From: Halichondria panicea
Taxonomy: Eukaryota > Porifera > Demospongiae > Suberitida > Halichondriidae
Assembly: GCF_963675165.1 (NCBI RefSeq)
Contig: NC_087378.1
Location: 522,562 to 586,561 of the forward strand
Length of the DNA stretch: 64,000 nucleotides
Direction: 5' to 3'
Shown: piece by piece, positions 1-10,316 of the stretch
Layout: every line of letters begins with the position of its first letter
Position numbering within the stretch: position 1 is the stretch's first letter
Made by a program: the position numbers and the translations under genes
Notes under the pieces: model-generated
What the model was told of the DNA's origin: nothing
What the model saw: only the letters and a program-made list of their open reading frames with translations
Database searches by the model: none

Positions 1-2778
1 TGCTCCCGAGCCAACAACTCTAGAAAAGTAAAAAAATAGCAATCATAATTATGTACAGAAAATAAATCAATGGTAAACACATGCACAATAATACAGTGCA
101 TACACTAACAGCACATAAAGTATAGGTTGTAGTATACTAAAAGGAGAAGTGCAGCTACATGTGTAATTGGGAAAACATACATGAATGTACATGTACCTTG
201 TTCCAGAGACATTCTTTACAAAGAGCATTGATCCAAACTCAGTTACATTCAGTTTACCAGTGGGAAGGTTAGACAAGCTGACAGCTATACAAGTTGAAAA
301 GAAGCATTTTAAGCGATCCCATTCTCACAAAGGACTAGTGGGTTGGCTTACCAATTGATATCGGATTCTGAGGAATGCTGAGTACTTTCTCCCCGTGCTT
401 GGTGGCAACTTGCTCCAGCTGGTCTTTCAAGATCTTAAAATTGTCCTAGAAAACAACAGTTTGTCAGACCCATGCACACAGTATACCAGACAACTGTTAA
501 CAGCTAGTGCCAGACCTTTCTCTGTGTACACAAACGCTGGTACTCTTTCTTGCCCATTGACAGTAGAGTAATGAAAATATCTAGTGAGGGAGTGCCTGAA
601 GCTCTTCCTGTGAAAACAATTCAATAGTTTGAGTTACAAATAATTTTTCTCACTGACCTGGATACATTTGTGAGACGCTGTTGATAAATTCTTCACTGGA
701 GCTTGCCACTACAGCACCGCCAACCGGTACCATGAAATTCTTGTCCGTACTCTGTACGAATGCGTCCACCCTACCCAGCCTGTGAGCCTGTAACACACAC
801 ACACACAGGTTTAAACAATAAGGAGTCATTTGAATGATTGTAGCGCCATGCACTCTGACCTCTTGAATAACGTGCATACACTTGCTAGACTGCACACCGT
901 ACGCATTGTTCACGAGGTGAGGGATGTCGTAACGCTGACACAGAACACTCACTTCTTCAAGCCTGCAATAGATATATAGGAGGTCAAGAGTAAATAGGAG
1001 ATATAATTATGGTTTGAAGGTACGTACAACCAAATTATGGATAAAAAATTGAAGTTGTGAGCACTCAAAATTAGCTATCAAAAACGGGTCCATTTCTGAA
1101 AAGCCCATAATAAAGGAAACTTGCTACGTGGAGAACCAAGTGACTGTTTGACCATGCACTATGTGTATGCTTGCACCACAAAGGGTCCAAACTGAGCCTT
1201 GTCAAACACTACATAGGCATACCACACTCACTGTACGTACTTGTCTATAGCTCTGGGTGCGAAGCAGCTGGTAGTGGTAAGGACACAGACAATGTTCTCA
1301 GGCCTCAGCTCTTCAATAGAAGACTCAATACCAGCCACATTGGTCTGCAGTTGGTCACCATTCAACAAATTCTCAATCACTACTGGCTCCAGCCCTGCAA
1401 TACAGTGTCTAATACAACACGACATGGATTTTGCTTTGCTTTTATTCAGGTCTTCTCACCAACGGGTACTCACGTCACCCATTGGCAATCACCAGACCAT
1501 TCAAAAATTTTTATTGATGTTAACAAAGTCAAGTCACTGTGTTGGAAGTGAGGTAGAAGCATCTGTTTTATAGCCTGACATGGTACAATTACATAGTGGT
1601 TCTATGAACTATGTACATGTAGGCAATGAATAACATTATCTCCCTTTCCTGCCACTCTCTACCATTTCTGGAGGACCCCCTCAGCCTGCACTTCACTACC
1701 GACAAGCCTTCTAAGATCTAAGTTAAGTACTCTTAAGATATAGGAGTAACTGTAGCTAAGGGTAGAGTGGATATGGAAAAGTTCATTTATCGACGCAGTA
1801 TACAACCACTGCTGTAACAGCGTACAGTTTTAGAGTTACTGATTCACCTGCAGAGATGATAGACTTGAAGCAGCTCTTCTGGTCTATCCTCGGCCATACC
1901 ACATATTTTGCCTGAGGTCTCCTCTGCTTGAGCGTGAGTAGAACCATCAGCAAAGCCATCCCCGTGGCTACTGGAATCAGCACACACTTCCTGGCCGAGT
2001 GGACTCCTGGGGAAAAGTATAGCAGTTATTGATCAGTCATGTGCAAATAATGACCGGTTTTCCAACTGATACATTGATCACATAGATTGTTATGAAAGAG
2101 GAGCTTATAAATGGAAAAACTGACTGCTTTTAAATTGAAAAGCTCTGTGATAACGGATTTCAATCTCTTTAACTGCCTATCTAGGAGAGAAGAGACTTAC
2201 CTCTGGCTCTGATAATATCCAAGAGGAGACAGTTGGTGAGCTGCATGATGAGAGAGGACCCTGCAGCCTTGGGTTGGACAGCTGCTACGTCTCCAGAGCG
2301 ACCAATACCATGCCCCAACCTGATACAGAAATAATTATAAGCATCCCACATTATGCCACAGACTCTAAATGGAGTTACCTGAAATGCCTCTGAGCCACTA
2401 GGTTGGAGTAGATCCGTGCTTCCCTTTCCCCAACTCCGACATTATCTGCAGAGGGAGTTACGCACAGTTCCCTCTCATGCTCAGTACCTGGGCCTCAACT
2501 GACGTACCTGGGAAATTATTGCTGTCCATTAGGGAAAGCTCTTGCAGGAGCAACTGTATTCTCGCATCATCCCAGCCTTCCTCAGGAAGCTTTTTCTGAT
2601 GTTGTATAAATTATTAAAATTAAAATTCACTGTATGTCAAAGGCCAGGATTGAATGAGCAAAGACTTTACCTGTTCCAGTAATATCTGAATGTGTTTCTC
2701 ATGAGTTCTCCTTGCTTCTCTCCCCTGCTTGACATAAGGTACCAGAGCAGTAGCAGCTTCAAGGGACTGAGTATTCAT
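1..2778 (-). CDS. SEPSECS: O-phosphoseryl-tRNA(Sec) selenium transferase, 3' end beyond the left edge
   Basis: PLP enzyme that converts O-phosphoseryl-tRNA(Sec) to selenocysteinyl-tRNA(Sec) in the cytosol, the last step of selenocysteine synthesis. Twelve exons can be followed: 2671-2778, 2508-2595, 2379-2445, 2201-2319, 1848-2006, 1241-1394, 860-962, 658-787, 516-607, 352-445, 197-277 and 1-19, all with GT-AG borders and consistent phase. The chain matches the animal family throughout as I recall it: [15 protein letters not shown] near the start, [45 protein letters not shown], and the PLP-lysine site [13 protein letters not shown] in exon 8. The ATG at 2776-2778 gives the MN start seen in relatives. 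The last readable exon is incomplete, so the gene continues past base 1. It is head-to-head with the next gene, 242 bp away. The family call is firm; exact splice points are read by eye. Confidence 0.93.
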
Positions 2779-3020
2779 TTCTTATCTTTCCTTCTTATTT
2801 CGGAGGTCTAAAACAGTTAGTTCTTCCGACGACCTTTCCCTTTAAAAGGTTCAGAGTTCATAGATAAAGAAGGTTTATCACGTGGAGTTGTTGTCAACAA
2901 ACATAACAATTTATAATTAGCTATAACTTTAACTATGAAGAGCTTTAGTCTTCTATAAAACTGACTTCTTGTGTCAAGAAAGAGACCCTTGGGTTTCACG
3001 AGGATCTGGAGGCTGCAACC
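2779..3020. promoter_or_regulatory. Shared divergent promoter region
   Basis: This 242-bp gap lies between two start codons on opposite strands, so it must hold both 5' UTRs and both core promoters. No clear TATA box was seen. The bidirectional role is inferred from layout only. Confidence 0.4.
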
Positions 3021-4082
3021 ATGAGCTGCTCTAAAGCAAACATTCCTATAAGTCCTGACATGCCTGAGGTACCTGAAATCAGAGTGTGTGTGGAGAGTGT
3101 ATTTGAGGAAGGACTGGTGGTGTGTTACACTGACCCAGCTGGACTGGAGTACAGAGGGGCACTACTCGCCTTTACACCAACTGACCAAAGGTGAACGCAC
3201 AATGTCTTTGGGTTAAGAGGTTCATTGTTGTGGTGGTACAAACCAAGTTTACTCTGTGTATTGTACATTTAACACAATCATGGTAAAGTGTAAAGTACTA
3301 ATTTTAGGTTTCTTTCTTCAGATTGCTTAGTGTTGTGAAGCCTACTTCTCGTGAGCTGGCCAACCCACTCTCCTATGTCCATGACCATCCATACTGTAAC
3401 CTCAATAGATATGGTAACTTCTTGACTATGTTGTTTACGTGTCCAAAGGTTGATGAATGTTTAGGTTTTGACTTTTTATCATGGTATTATGACTGTTGTA
3501 TTTATTTTTGCAGCAAAACATGTATCTTCAAAGATCCCATCTGATATTTTACTGAACTGGAGCACCCTCCCATCATTACTCGCTAACTCTAAAACAAATA
3601 ACTTGGAGGAGATTGCAACACGGCGAAAACTAGCCGAGGTGCCTCTACGCAGTAAAAATGACGATGTGCAATTGTCCATGCCACAAATTAGAAGTTCCAC
3701 TGTTTTCACTGACCCAGTTAAAGAACCGAGACACAGACATCGAGTGTATTGTCCATCTGTTATGGGACGAACTGCCAAGAAGATTGCCAACTCAAGGATT
3801 TTTGGAGTTGATAGTTTTAGTGACAGTGAAAGTTCACATTATGTAAAGAGTCACAAAAAGAATCATAAAAAGCGCAAGTCCATCGTTCCTAAAGTAAAGA
3901 GAAGACAACAATCCTCTTCCCCTTGTGTCGTTGACTCACCCAGGCCAAGACCAAAAATTAGCCTGAAGAAATTTTCTATACCCCTGTTTCGTATTAGACT
4001 GTCCCCAATTGGTTCTCCGTGTCCTCCTAGCCCCCCAAAGTCTAGCTGTTGCAGCTCACCTGATGTTATTGTTGTAGATTGA
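3021..4082 (+). CDS. Small basic, probably nuclear protein; weak PWWP2-like N-terminus
   Basis: Three exons, 3021-3190, 3322-3413 and 3514-4082, join in frame to give 276 residues. The first exon has a short beta-rich module (IRVCVESVFEEGLVVCY, then YRGALLAF) that recalls the N-terminal conserved block of PWWP2A/B as I remember it. The middle is low complexity. Residues about 190-215 form a Lys/Arg-rich stretch with a KKNHKKRK core that looks like a nuclear localisation signal. The tail is rich in Ser and Pro. No PWWP domain, zinc ligands or catalytic motif is visible, so the PWWP2 link is only a suggestion. The start is the first ATG after the divergent promoter. The gene is certain as an ORF with good splice sites; its function is unknown. 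Confidence 0.6.
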
Positions 4083-4353
4083 AACTTTCTATTGTATATA
4101 CATCAGTTTATCTGTATTTCTCTCCCGTGCATGCATGTTTTTATAATTATTGTATTGCATCCACCATGTCAGGTCAATTAACCAGCAAGAATTAGCCACT
4201 GTAGTTTCATTCTTAGAGTTAATGTAATATACCACCTATATAGCCTTAGAGTGAGCAGCTTTTAGACAGCCTCACCCCATTCGTGCGATAATCAAATTAA
4301 CACCCATAAAAATTATTATCATCACATAATTAGAATTATTTGCACAAAATTAA
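4083..4353. other. Convergent intergenic gap
   Basis: AT-rich 3' UTR space of 271 bp between two genes that end facing each other. It contains TAATTAT-type runs and no other structure I can support. Confidence 0.4.
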
Positions 4354-7300
4354 TTATGAATCATCTAGTAATGGCTCTCTCAGATCTGTATATGTATATG
4401 TCATTGACGGCGAGCAAATAGTTTCCATTGACGATCCTTCTAAGTCTGCTAGTTTTGTGCTATGTTGTATTTCGACGACTTCTTTTCTTCTTCTAGATTG
4501 CATACTTTTCATCAGCAGCTTTACTTTCCTGAGCTTAGATAGTGTTTTCCAGACATGGTACGAAAGAATTGCAATAAACTCAATCAATGCAATAGATATT
4601 GACGTGTAAATAGCACCATCCAAATTTCCATTCGTTTTGAGCACATAGAAGACAGATGCAGACAAAAGGCTTAGATTCAGATAGAATGTACCCTCCAAAA
4701 CATTCAGCAGCCAATTTTTGTACACACCCCCACTTATCCAAGCGATAGCCAACAGTAGTGACGATAGAATGGAGAGAACCAATAATGTAACTGACGTATC
4801 GTTGAAAATGTTAATCGAGACGATGAGTGTGAAAACAATTCTAACCAGTAGCAGTACCCCAATCCAGTTTCTATAGCGATTCTTGTATGGACTGTAGTGA
4901 GAATCGAAAAAAGGCTTCAGTTTGTTCACCCAAGAAAGAAAACGTTTGTTTGTGTGAGCTTGAATGCAAGGTAGGGGAATAAGCACCAACAACAGGACGT
5001 AGGGAATGAGAAAAAATATTAAGACAATGTTTCCAAATATAAACAAGGGAATATGTCGTCCGTGAAGGTAGTGAATATTTCCATCTAAACTCCAAACTGC
5101 ATTGAAATCATTGTCTGGGAAAACGATTACAGTCCATGCTAGAGACATGTAGACATCTATAAGCAGCTTGTTGTAAGACATTAGAAACAATGAGGCAAGT
5201 ACAGACACTGTAGTTGAACCACACAGCTTTGAAATCCTCAGAGACCAACGGCTAGCTATGTAGATAGCTGCAACAATTAGCCAAAGGTACAACGGAAAAC
5301 CATAAGAAAGCCAAGTTTTTGCATAGGCATCCATACCATCATAGAAACAAGCGTCTATTCCGATATCTAGGTTCAACCAAGATATAAAAACAGTGAGAGT
5401 GTTTGAAGCACTTTGAGGATACAAGATAGACATGTTGGTTCGGACCATATTAGCGTAAAAGATAACACCTCCTAGAGTGCCTTCGGAAATATGTAGCTTA
5501 AATGCAAAGAGAATTGCAACTAAAAGAATACCAGCTATTAAGTACACCAATACCAAGGCAACTGTGTTGTTTGTACACTTAAGGCACCTTGGGGAAGTGA
5601 GTGTTAGACTAAGGCCTGGTTTGCAAGCACCACATAGAATTCCTGTACGATTAAAAGCACACTGACTATCAGGATCATCGAGGTTGACTTCAGAGCCTTC
5701 AGATAAACATTGCCTAAATGGACAATAAAAATGAATTATTACTCCACTCGCAACTGGCATGGATTCTAGATCAACAAACGATGCATTAATCCATGTACCA
5801 CCATCTCTATGCACAGTTTGGTCGTTAAGGTTACACTCAAGGCTGTACGAAAGAATCTGAGGTGTTGCATCACACACACAGTCATTATTGACTAGTTCAA
5901 AACCAAGAGGACAATCCAGAGCATTGACATCGATTAAAACACTTGAGATAGCAATGTACTTGCCAGTACTGAGCAGAATAGTGCCTGTTCTTGTAACAGA
6001 GGAAAACATCAGATCTGTGCATTCTTTTCCAACACGGTGAATTTCATCTTCAGGAGATAGTTGTAACGCACTGCGAGTATAGATGGTTGCAGGTGCAATA
6101 CCGTCTCTTTGCCCCTTGGCTATTACGGATATAATGAACGTGTCACCAGGGAAAATGTCCACCCTTGTAAAGGCATCGTTACCGCAAAAGATAGAACCAT
6201 TATCGCAAACGCACAAAGATGTGGGAGGAGATGAAATTAGCGAGGTCTTGTTACTGTGAGGTCCAATCTCAACAATAGTATCTAAGATAAAAGTGGAGTT
6301 TTGTCGTGTTCTGGAAACAATGATACATTCGTCAATTGAGCCACCATATAGTACACTTCCAGCCTCGTTAGCAAAGTTTCCTTCAAAATACAATCTGATA
6401 TTTGAGTTTGTAACATTGACAGAGTTCATGGGTTGAAAGAAGCACGGTAGAGTAATATCTTCACGAGTAACTACTTTAACTGCACCACCCAAACCTATAG
6501 CAGTGTTGTTAATGAAATTCACTCGTGTATTTTGATCGAGGTAAATGAAAGAATCTTCTAATCGCAATCCACCTCCGTCAACTGCTGAGTTTGAATCGAA
6601 TGTGATATTCCCAGAAAAATACAAGTAACTGTCATAAGCATCAATGGCTGATCCTTGATTGTAAAGAAACTTGCAATTGATCAATGTCATGTTTGAAAGA
6701 ATCGATGCTGTAATAGCACTAAACGTCAACCCATCAAGTTGAATTGAACTTGTTACATCGTTGGCTGAGGTGATAAAGCCGTTTCCAATAAAAGTTACGT
6801 TATTCAAAACAATCTCACTCTGTTGTTGAACTCCGATTGATGAAATCTCAATAGCAAACAGAGCACCACCTGTTAATCCAGAATTCGCAGAAAATGTAGT
6901 ATTACTGATAACTATCCTCACTGTTGCAAGAGCCAAACTTGTTTGCAATACAGGTGCTACCTGGATGTACATACCACCGCCAGTAATGGCTGTGTTGTTA
7001 TGAAAAGTACAGTTATAAAGTTCGAGCACATTTCTCTGCTCCTCTGTGAAACTGGGAAGACAGACAGGAGAAGGTGAGTTAGGAGGGATTGTGATACCAT
7101 AGTCAAAGAATAAACCAGCAGAATTACCAGCACTTATCTGCAAAAAGTTGTCCACACGCAGGAGGTAGTTGTTGCCAGTGGAACTGAGCATGTCTTGAAT
7201 GAAAATGGTAGAATTCTCAACTGTTTCATAGAAGGCAAAGTAAAGATTTGCTCCAACAAGTGCTCCGTTACCAAAACTAATCACACTCTGTAACTTAACA

Positions 7301-8193
7301 GTGACACCGTACGAACTCTGACTTAAAATCACACCCAAACCAGTTCCTCTACTCAACGTCAAATCAGGCAAAGTTCCACCATTAATGTTTGTTCCAAGGG
7401 CGAAGAGAGTATTGCAAATGGTCAAAGAGAATTGCAGAGGCAATTCCGGGCAAGATGGTGCGTCTTCGTAAACGAATAATGCATTTCCACCATTACATGC
7501 TATGATATCTTCTGGAATGTCTTCAGGGAAGAAGCAGCCATCCTCGAACTGTGTATAATTGTTGTTGCTAAAGAATACGGAGTTTTGTACAATAGTTTCA
7601 CCAAGTGTGTTCACTGCCAAAAGACCATATCCCACACTGTTTTCAACTGAGAAAAAATCAGTTCTAAAATCGAAAATGTTGATCAGAAATATTGCAGCTT
7701 TTTGTTGAGAGCCAATTTCATGGACACCTTGTGTTTGTATTGAGAATGCTTGATCCTTAAGGTCTTGTGAAATAGTTACTCCACAACCACTAACCGTGAG
7801 ATTAATAAACGATAGTCCGGAGATATTCAGAAAAGCAAGTCCAAACGGTGACAAACAATTGATTCTTGTTTTGGGTACCAAATGCCCTTGAAAACCAGCT
7901 TCAAAGTCTCCCCTGCCTTCAAAAATGAGGTCGCTGAGATTTTCAACTCTGAGAAAAAGCTTTTGTCCTAAATCGATTTCATGGTCGCCTGGTAGAAACA
8001 CTAACGTTGTATTGGATGTGAACACATTACTTGCGAGTGTTTTGTTCTCAACAATCTCAGCAAAAGTGAGGCATGATGAGCTTGAGTTGCAAGTAGCTGG
8101 AACTATTGGCTTAATGAACACTTCTCTCTGACCAGCTGATGTAAAGACGACGTGCAGCAAAGAGAAACAAACCATGACCCAGAGAACTGCCAT
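4354..8193 (-). CDS. Large secreted-side beta-helix / multi-TM membrane protein, single coding exon
   Basis: One uninterrupted reading frame of 1,279 residues from the ATG at 8191-8193. I prefer this start to one 13 codons upstream because a strong acceptor (TTTTCTCTGTGCAG) ends at about 8214, which puts the longer start across a likely 5' UTR intron. Residues 1-21 are a signal peptide. Residues about 25-700 hold repeated Asn/Gly/Ser-rich strands of the type F..N.A..GGA, as in right-handed beta-helix (pectin-lyase-like) folds, with many N-glycosylation sites. A Cys-rich module (GILCGACKPG) leads into about 9-10 hydrophobic spans at residues 830-1200 and a cytosolic tail ending LREPLLDDS. Beta-helix repeats of this sort get labelled Pmp-like in databases, but the membrane half is eukaryotic in style. 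Role unknown; a cell-surface receptor or channel is an inference. It is a paralog of the genes at 15061-22774 and 23043-31738. Confidence 0.85.
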   Translation of the reverse strand: MAVLWVMVCFSLLHVVFTSAGQREVFIKPIVPATCNSSSSCLTFAEIVENKTLASNVFTSNTTLVFLPGDHEIDLGQKLFLRVENLSDLIFEGRGDFEAGFQGHLVPKTRINCLSPFGLAFLNISGLSFINLTVSGCGVTISQDLKDQAFSIQTQGVHEIGSQQKAAIFLINIFDFRTDFFSVENSVGYGLLAVNTLGETIVQNSVFFSNNNYTQFEDGCFFPEDIPEDIIACNGGNALFVYEDAPSCPELPLQFSLTICNTLFALGTNINGGTLPDLTLSRGTGLGVILSQSSYGVTVKLQSVISFGNGALVGANLYFAFYETVENSTIFIQDMLSSTGNNYLLRVDNFLQISAGNSAGLFFDYGITIPPNSPSPVCLPSFTEEQRNVLELYNCTFHNNTAITGGGMYIQVAPVLQTSLALATVRIVISNTTFSANSGLTGGALFAIEISSIGVQQQSEIVLNNVTFIGNGFITSANDVTSSIQLDGLTFSAITASILSNMTLINCKFLYNQGSAIDAYDSYLYFSGNITFDSNSAVDGGGLRLEDSFIYLDQNTRVNFINNTAIGLGGAVKVVTREDITLPCFFQPMNSVNVTNSNIRLYFEGNFANEAGSVLYGGSIDECIIVSRTRQNSTFILDTIVEIGPHSNKTSLISSPPTSLCVCDNGSIFCGNDAFTRVDIFPGDTFIISVIAKGQRDGIAPATIYTRSALQLSPEDEIHRVGKECTDLMFSSVTRTGTILLSTGKYIAISSVLIDVNALDCPLGFELVNNDCVCDATPQILSYSLECNLNDQTVHRDGGTWINASFVDLESMPVASGVIIHFYCPFRQCLSEGSEVNLDDPDSQCAFNRTGILCGACKPGLSLTLTSPRCLKCTNNTVALVLVYLIAGILLVAILFAFKLHISEGTLGGVIFYANMVRTNMSILYPQSASNTLTVFISWLNLDIGIDACFYDGMDAYAKTWLSYGFPLYLWLIVAAIYIASRWSLRISKLCGSTTVSVLASLFLMSYNKLLIDVYMSLAWTVIVFPDNDFNAVWSLDGNIHYLHGRHIPLFIFGNIVLIFFLIPYVLLLVLIPLPCIQAHTNKRFLSWVNKLKPFFDSHYSPYKNRYRNWIGVLLLVRIVFTLIVSINIFNDTSVTLLVLSILSSLLLAIAWISGGVYKNWLLNVLEGTFYLNLSLLSASVFYVLKTNGNLDGAIYTSISIALIEFIAILSYHVWKTLSKLRKVKLLMKSMQSRRRKEVVEIQHSTKLADLEGSSMETICSPSMTYTYTDLREPLLDDS

Positions 8194-8199
8194 AGCTAG

Positions 8200-8635
8200 A
8201 TCTACCTGCACAGAGAAAAACACAGTAGACAACTGTCTGAGCTAAGCATTGACTTACTGTTATAATAGCTTGCCTGTATGAGCCCCACCCCCATTCATGC
8301 ACTGTTGTGATCCAGAGGAGGTCCTAGTCGAGCGCCGCCGCCCTCCTTCCGGGCAACGGTAGAGGGCGGCGGCGCCCGACTAAGGAGGTCCGACAGGCGC
8401 GGTGCAGCAGCTCAAGTAATCTTAGCAAAACATACGACGTGGGCGGTGCGTGGGCGGATAATTATTGCCCGTACCTCCATGTAGATCGGACTCTGGTTGT
8501 GATCACACCATATTAGATCCAGAGTATTAGATCTATAATTTAGGGTGTGTCATCAGTATATATAGTAGTACAGTGTACCCGGCCAGCCAGAGACACGTTT
8601 CTACTGCATGTTGCAGTTAGTCTAAGTTATCTGTT
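8200..8635. promoter_or_regulatory. Divergent promoter of the beta-helix gene and the P450, with GC-rich hairpin and TATA-like box
   Basis: About 440 bp separate two opposite start codons. A TATA-like run (GTATATATAG, about 8556-8565) lies about 75 bp before the P450 ATG. The GC-rich inverted repeat at 8324-8382 stands out from the AT-rich surroundings. Promoter function is inferred from position. Confidence 0.45.
8324..8382. repeat. GC-rich inverted repeat (hairpin)
   Basis: Arms 8324-8346 and 8361-8382 share the core GCGCCGCCGCCCTC and its complement GAGGGCGGCGGCGCC, separated by about 14 bp. The duplicated copy of this promoter (after 12600) lacks it, so it was either inserted here or lost there. 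Confidence 0.75.
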
Positions 8636-10132
8636 ATGGTTATGGAGGAGCTAGCCGATGCTTGGTCATGGATCTTTACAATTCTTGTTGGACTGATTGC
8701 TGCTGTCCTGATAAAGACAAAGTGGAGCTCCAGAAATGAACCTCCAGGTCCTTGGGGCCTACCAGTATTGGGCTACCTGCCCTTTCTGGGGCAAAAGAGG
8801 AATCTTACATTCAGTAATCTGTCCAAAAAATATGGAGAAATATTTCAGCTGAAAATAGGTAGTCGAAAAGTTGTTGTGATCAGTGGAGAGAAAGCTATTC
8901 GAGAGGCTCTCTTGGATCGTGGAACTACCTTCGCTGGAAGACCCGATTTTTACTCGTATGCTAAAAACGACACGTTTGCGTTCTATGATTTTACTCCCAA
9001 ATACCGTGCGTGCAGAAAGAATACAATGAAGTCGCTGAACGAATTCTTTAAATCGCAGCAAACGGAGTTTCAGGGTATTGCACAGAATGCTGCTACGATG
9101 TTTATGCGAGAAGTCAAAAACTTTAACGGCCAACCTTTCAATCCAGAACCTCTTCTTTTCCGTGTGACATGTACTATTATAGGCTATGTTTGCTTTCATA
9201 AGCAATTTGATGCGAATGACAAGGATGTCACTGCTATTCTTGAGCTAGGAAAGCAGTTTGGAAACTTTATCATTTTTGGAGTGATCTGTGACTACTTGCC
9301 TTGGGCAAAAGTCCTTTTGAAAACAAAGCTGAAAAAGTTTGAAGCGTTTTCTAAAGAGTTGGCGGATTATTCTGACAAAATTTTTCAGATTCAAAGCGAA
9401 GAGGGTACTGGTAATTCTATGATTGACATCTTCAACCGAGTATGTGAAAAAACGACAGACAATGAAACTACTTCGTTCAAATTTGATGAGCCTACAGTGA
9501 GAAAACAAGTGTCTTCCTTGTTTGGTGCTGGATTTGCAACTACTGCAGTTACACTGAAATACAGTTTGATGATGATGGCTCTCTATCCTGATGTTCAGAG
9601 GAAACTTCATGAAGAGCTTGATCGTGTGGTGGGTAAGAATCGTTATCCGGAATTTGCTGACAAAGACGATTTGCCTTACACTATGGCTGTAATGTCCGAG
9701 ATCAACCGACACCACTCAATGAGTGCTCTGAGTCTGACACATACAACTACTTGTGATACTGAGTTTCATGGATACTCACTTGCCAAACACACTCCGGTTA
9801 TTTTTAACTACTACTCCATCAATCGAGGTGATGATGTCTTTAAGAATGCTGACAAGTTTGATCCTGAGCGGTTTCTAAAAGAAGATGGATCATTTGACGC
9901 TGCTTTGGCTAGTCGAGTGACCTTATTTGGACTCGGTCGGAGGCGCTGTGCTGGAGAAGAGCTTGGTCGTTTTCAGTTGTTTTTGTTTTTTGCAACCCTT
10001 CTACAGCAGTGTACGATTGAGGAGTCCCCAGCCCACCCCCTGGATACTGAGGATTACTATATTACTTTTGGAATAACACATGGTCCAATCAAAGTGGTAG
10101 TTCACTCGAGGATTGAGGATATAGTTCAATGA
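8636..10132 (+). CDS. Cytochrome P450 monooxygenase, microsomal type, intact copy
   Basis: 498 residues in one exon. An N-terminal anchor (residues 10-27, WIFTILVGLIAAVLI) and proline hinge (PPGPWGLPVLG) place it on the ER membrane. Visible landmarks are the ExxR of helix K (E355-R358, EINR), the DPERF meander motif and the haem loop FGLGRRRCAGE with the iron-binding Cys438. The overall look is CYP1/CYP2/CYP17-like, so a steroid or xenobiotic substrate is possible but not shown. The I-helix reads GAGFATT at 297-303: the usual acidic residue before the threonine is alanine (A301). The start chosen is the first ATG; a second Met two codons on is also possible. The gene is head-to-head with the beta-helix gene, and its duplicate is at 12936-14773. 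Confidence 0.92.
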   Translation: MVMEELADAWSWIFTILVGLIAAVLIKTKWSSRNEPPGPWGLPVLGYLPFLGQKRNLTFSNLSKKYGEIFQLKIGSRKVVVISGEKAIREALLDRGTTFAGRPDFYSYAKNDTFAFYDFTPKYRACRKNTMKSLNEFFKSQQTEFQGIAQNAATMFMREVKNFNGQPFNPEPLLFRVTCTIIGYVCFHKQFDANDKDVTAILELGKQFGNFIIFGVICDYLPWAKVLLKTKLKKFEAFSKELADYSDKIFQIQSEEGTGNSMIDIFNRVCEKTTDNETTSFKFDEPTVRKQVSSLFGAGFATTAVTLKYSLMMMALYPDVQRKLHEELDRVVGKNRYPEFADKDDLPYTMAVMSEINRHHSMSALSLTHTTTCDTEFHGYSLAKHTPVIFNYYSINRGDDVFKNADKFDPERFLKEDGSFDAALASRVTLFGLGRRRCAGEELGRFQLFLFFATLLQQCTIEESPAHPLDTEDYYITFGITHGPIKVVVHSRIEDIVQ

Positions 10133-10316
10133 ATCTATTGACAGATAGCTAGTCGTGACATTATAGACAGAGTTTAATTTTTGAATATGTTATTATTATA
10201 CCTTAATTATGATGACTATACTTGCAAATATCTGCTTGTATATTATAGTGGCTATTTTATTCAAGGGTAATTAAATAATTTGTTCATTATCATGACATAT
10301 AATTGTAATTATGATG

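Noticed and set aside
1171-1573. Plus-strand open frames opposite SEPSECS exon 6
   Set aside because: Antisense to a well-supported exon; no start context or family match.
4354-8193. Bacterial Pmp/autotransporter gene by transfer
   Set aside because: The beta-helix repeats look similar, but the multi-span C-terminus, eukaryotic signal peptide, intron-rich paralogs and a 5' UTR acceptor point to a host gene family.
9245-9715. Long antisense open frame inside the P450 (and its twin at 13943-14362)
   Set aside because: Mirror of a conserved coding region; no recognisable domain and the sense frame is clearly the gene.
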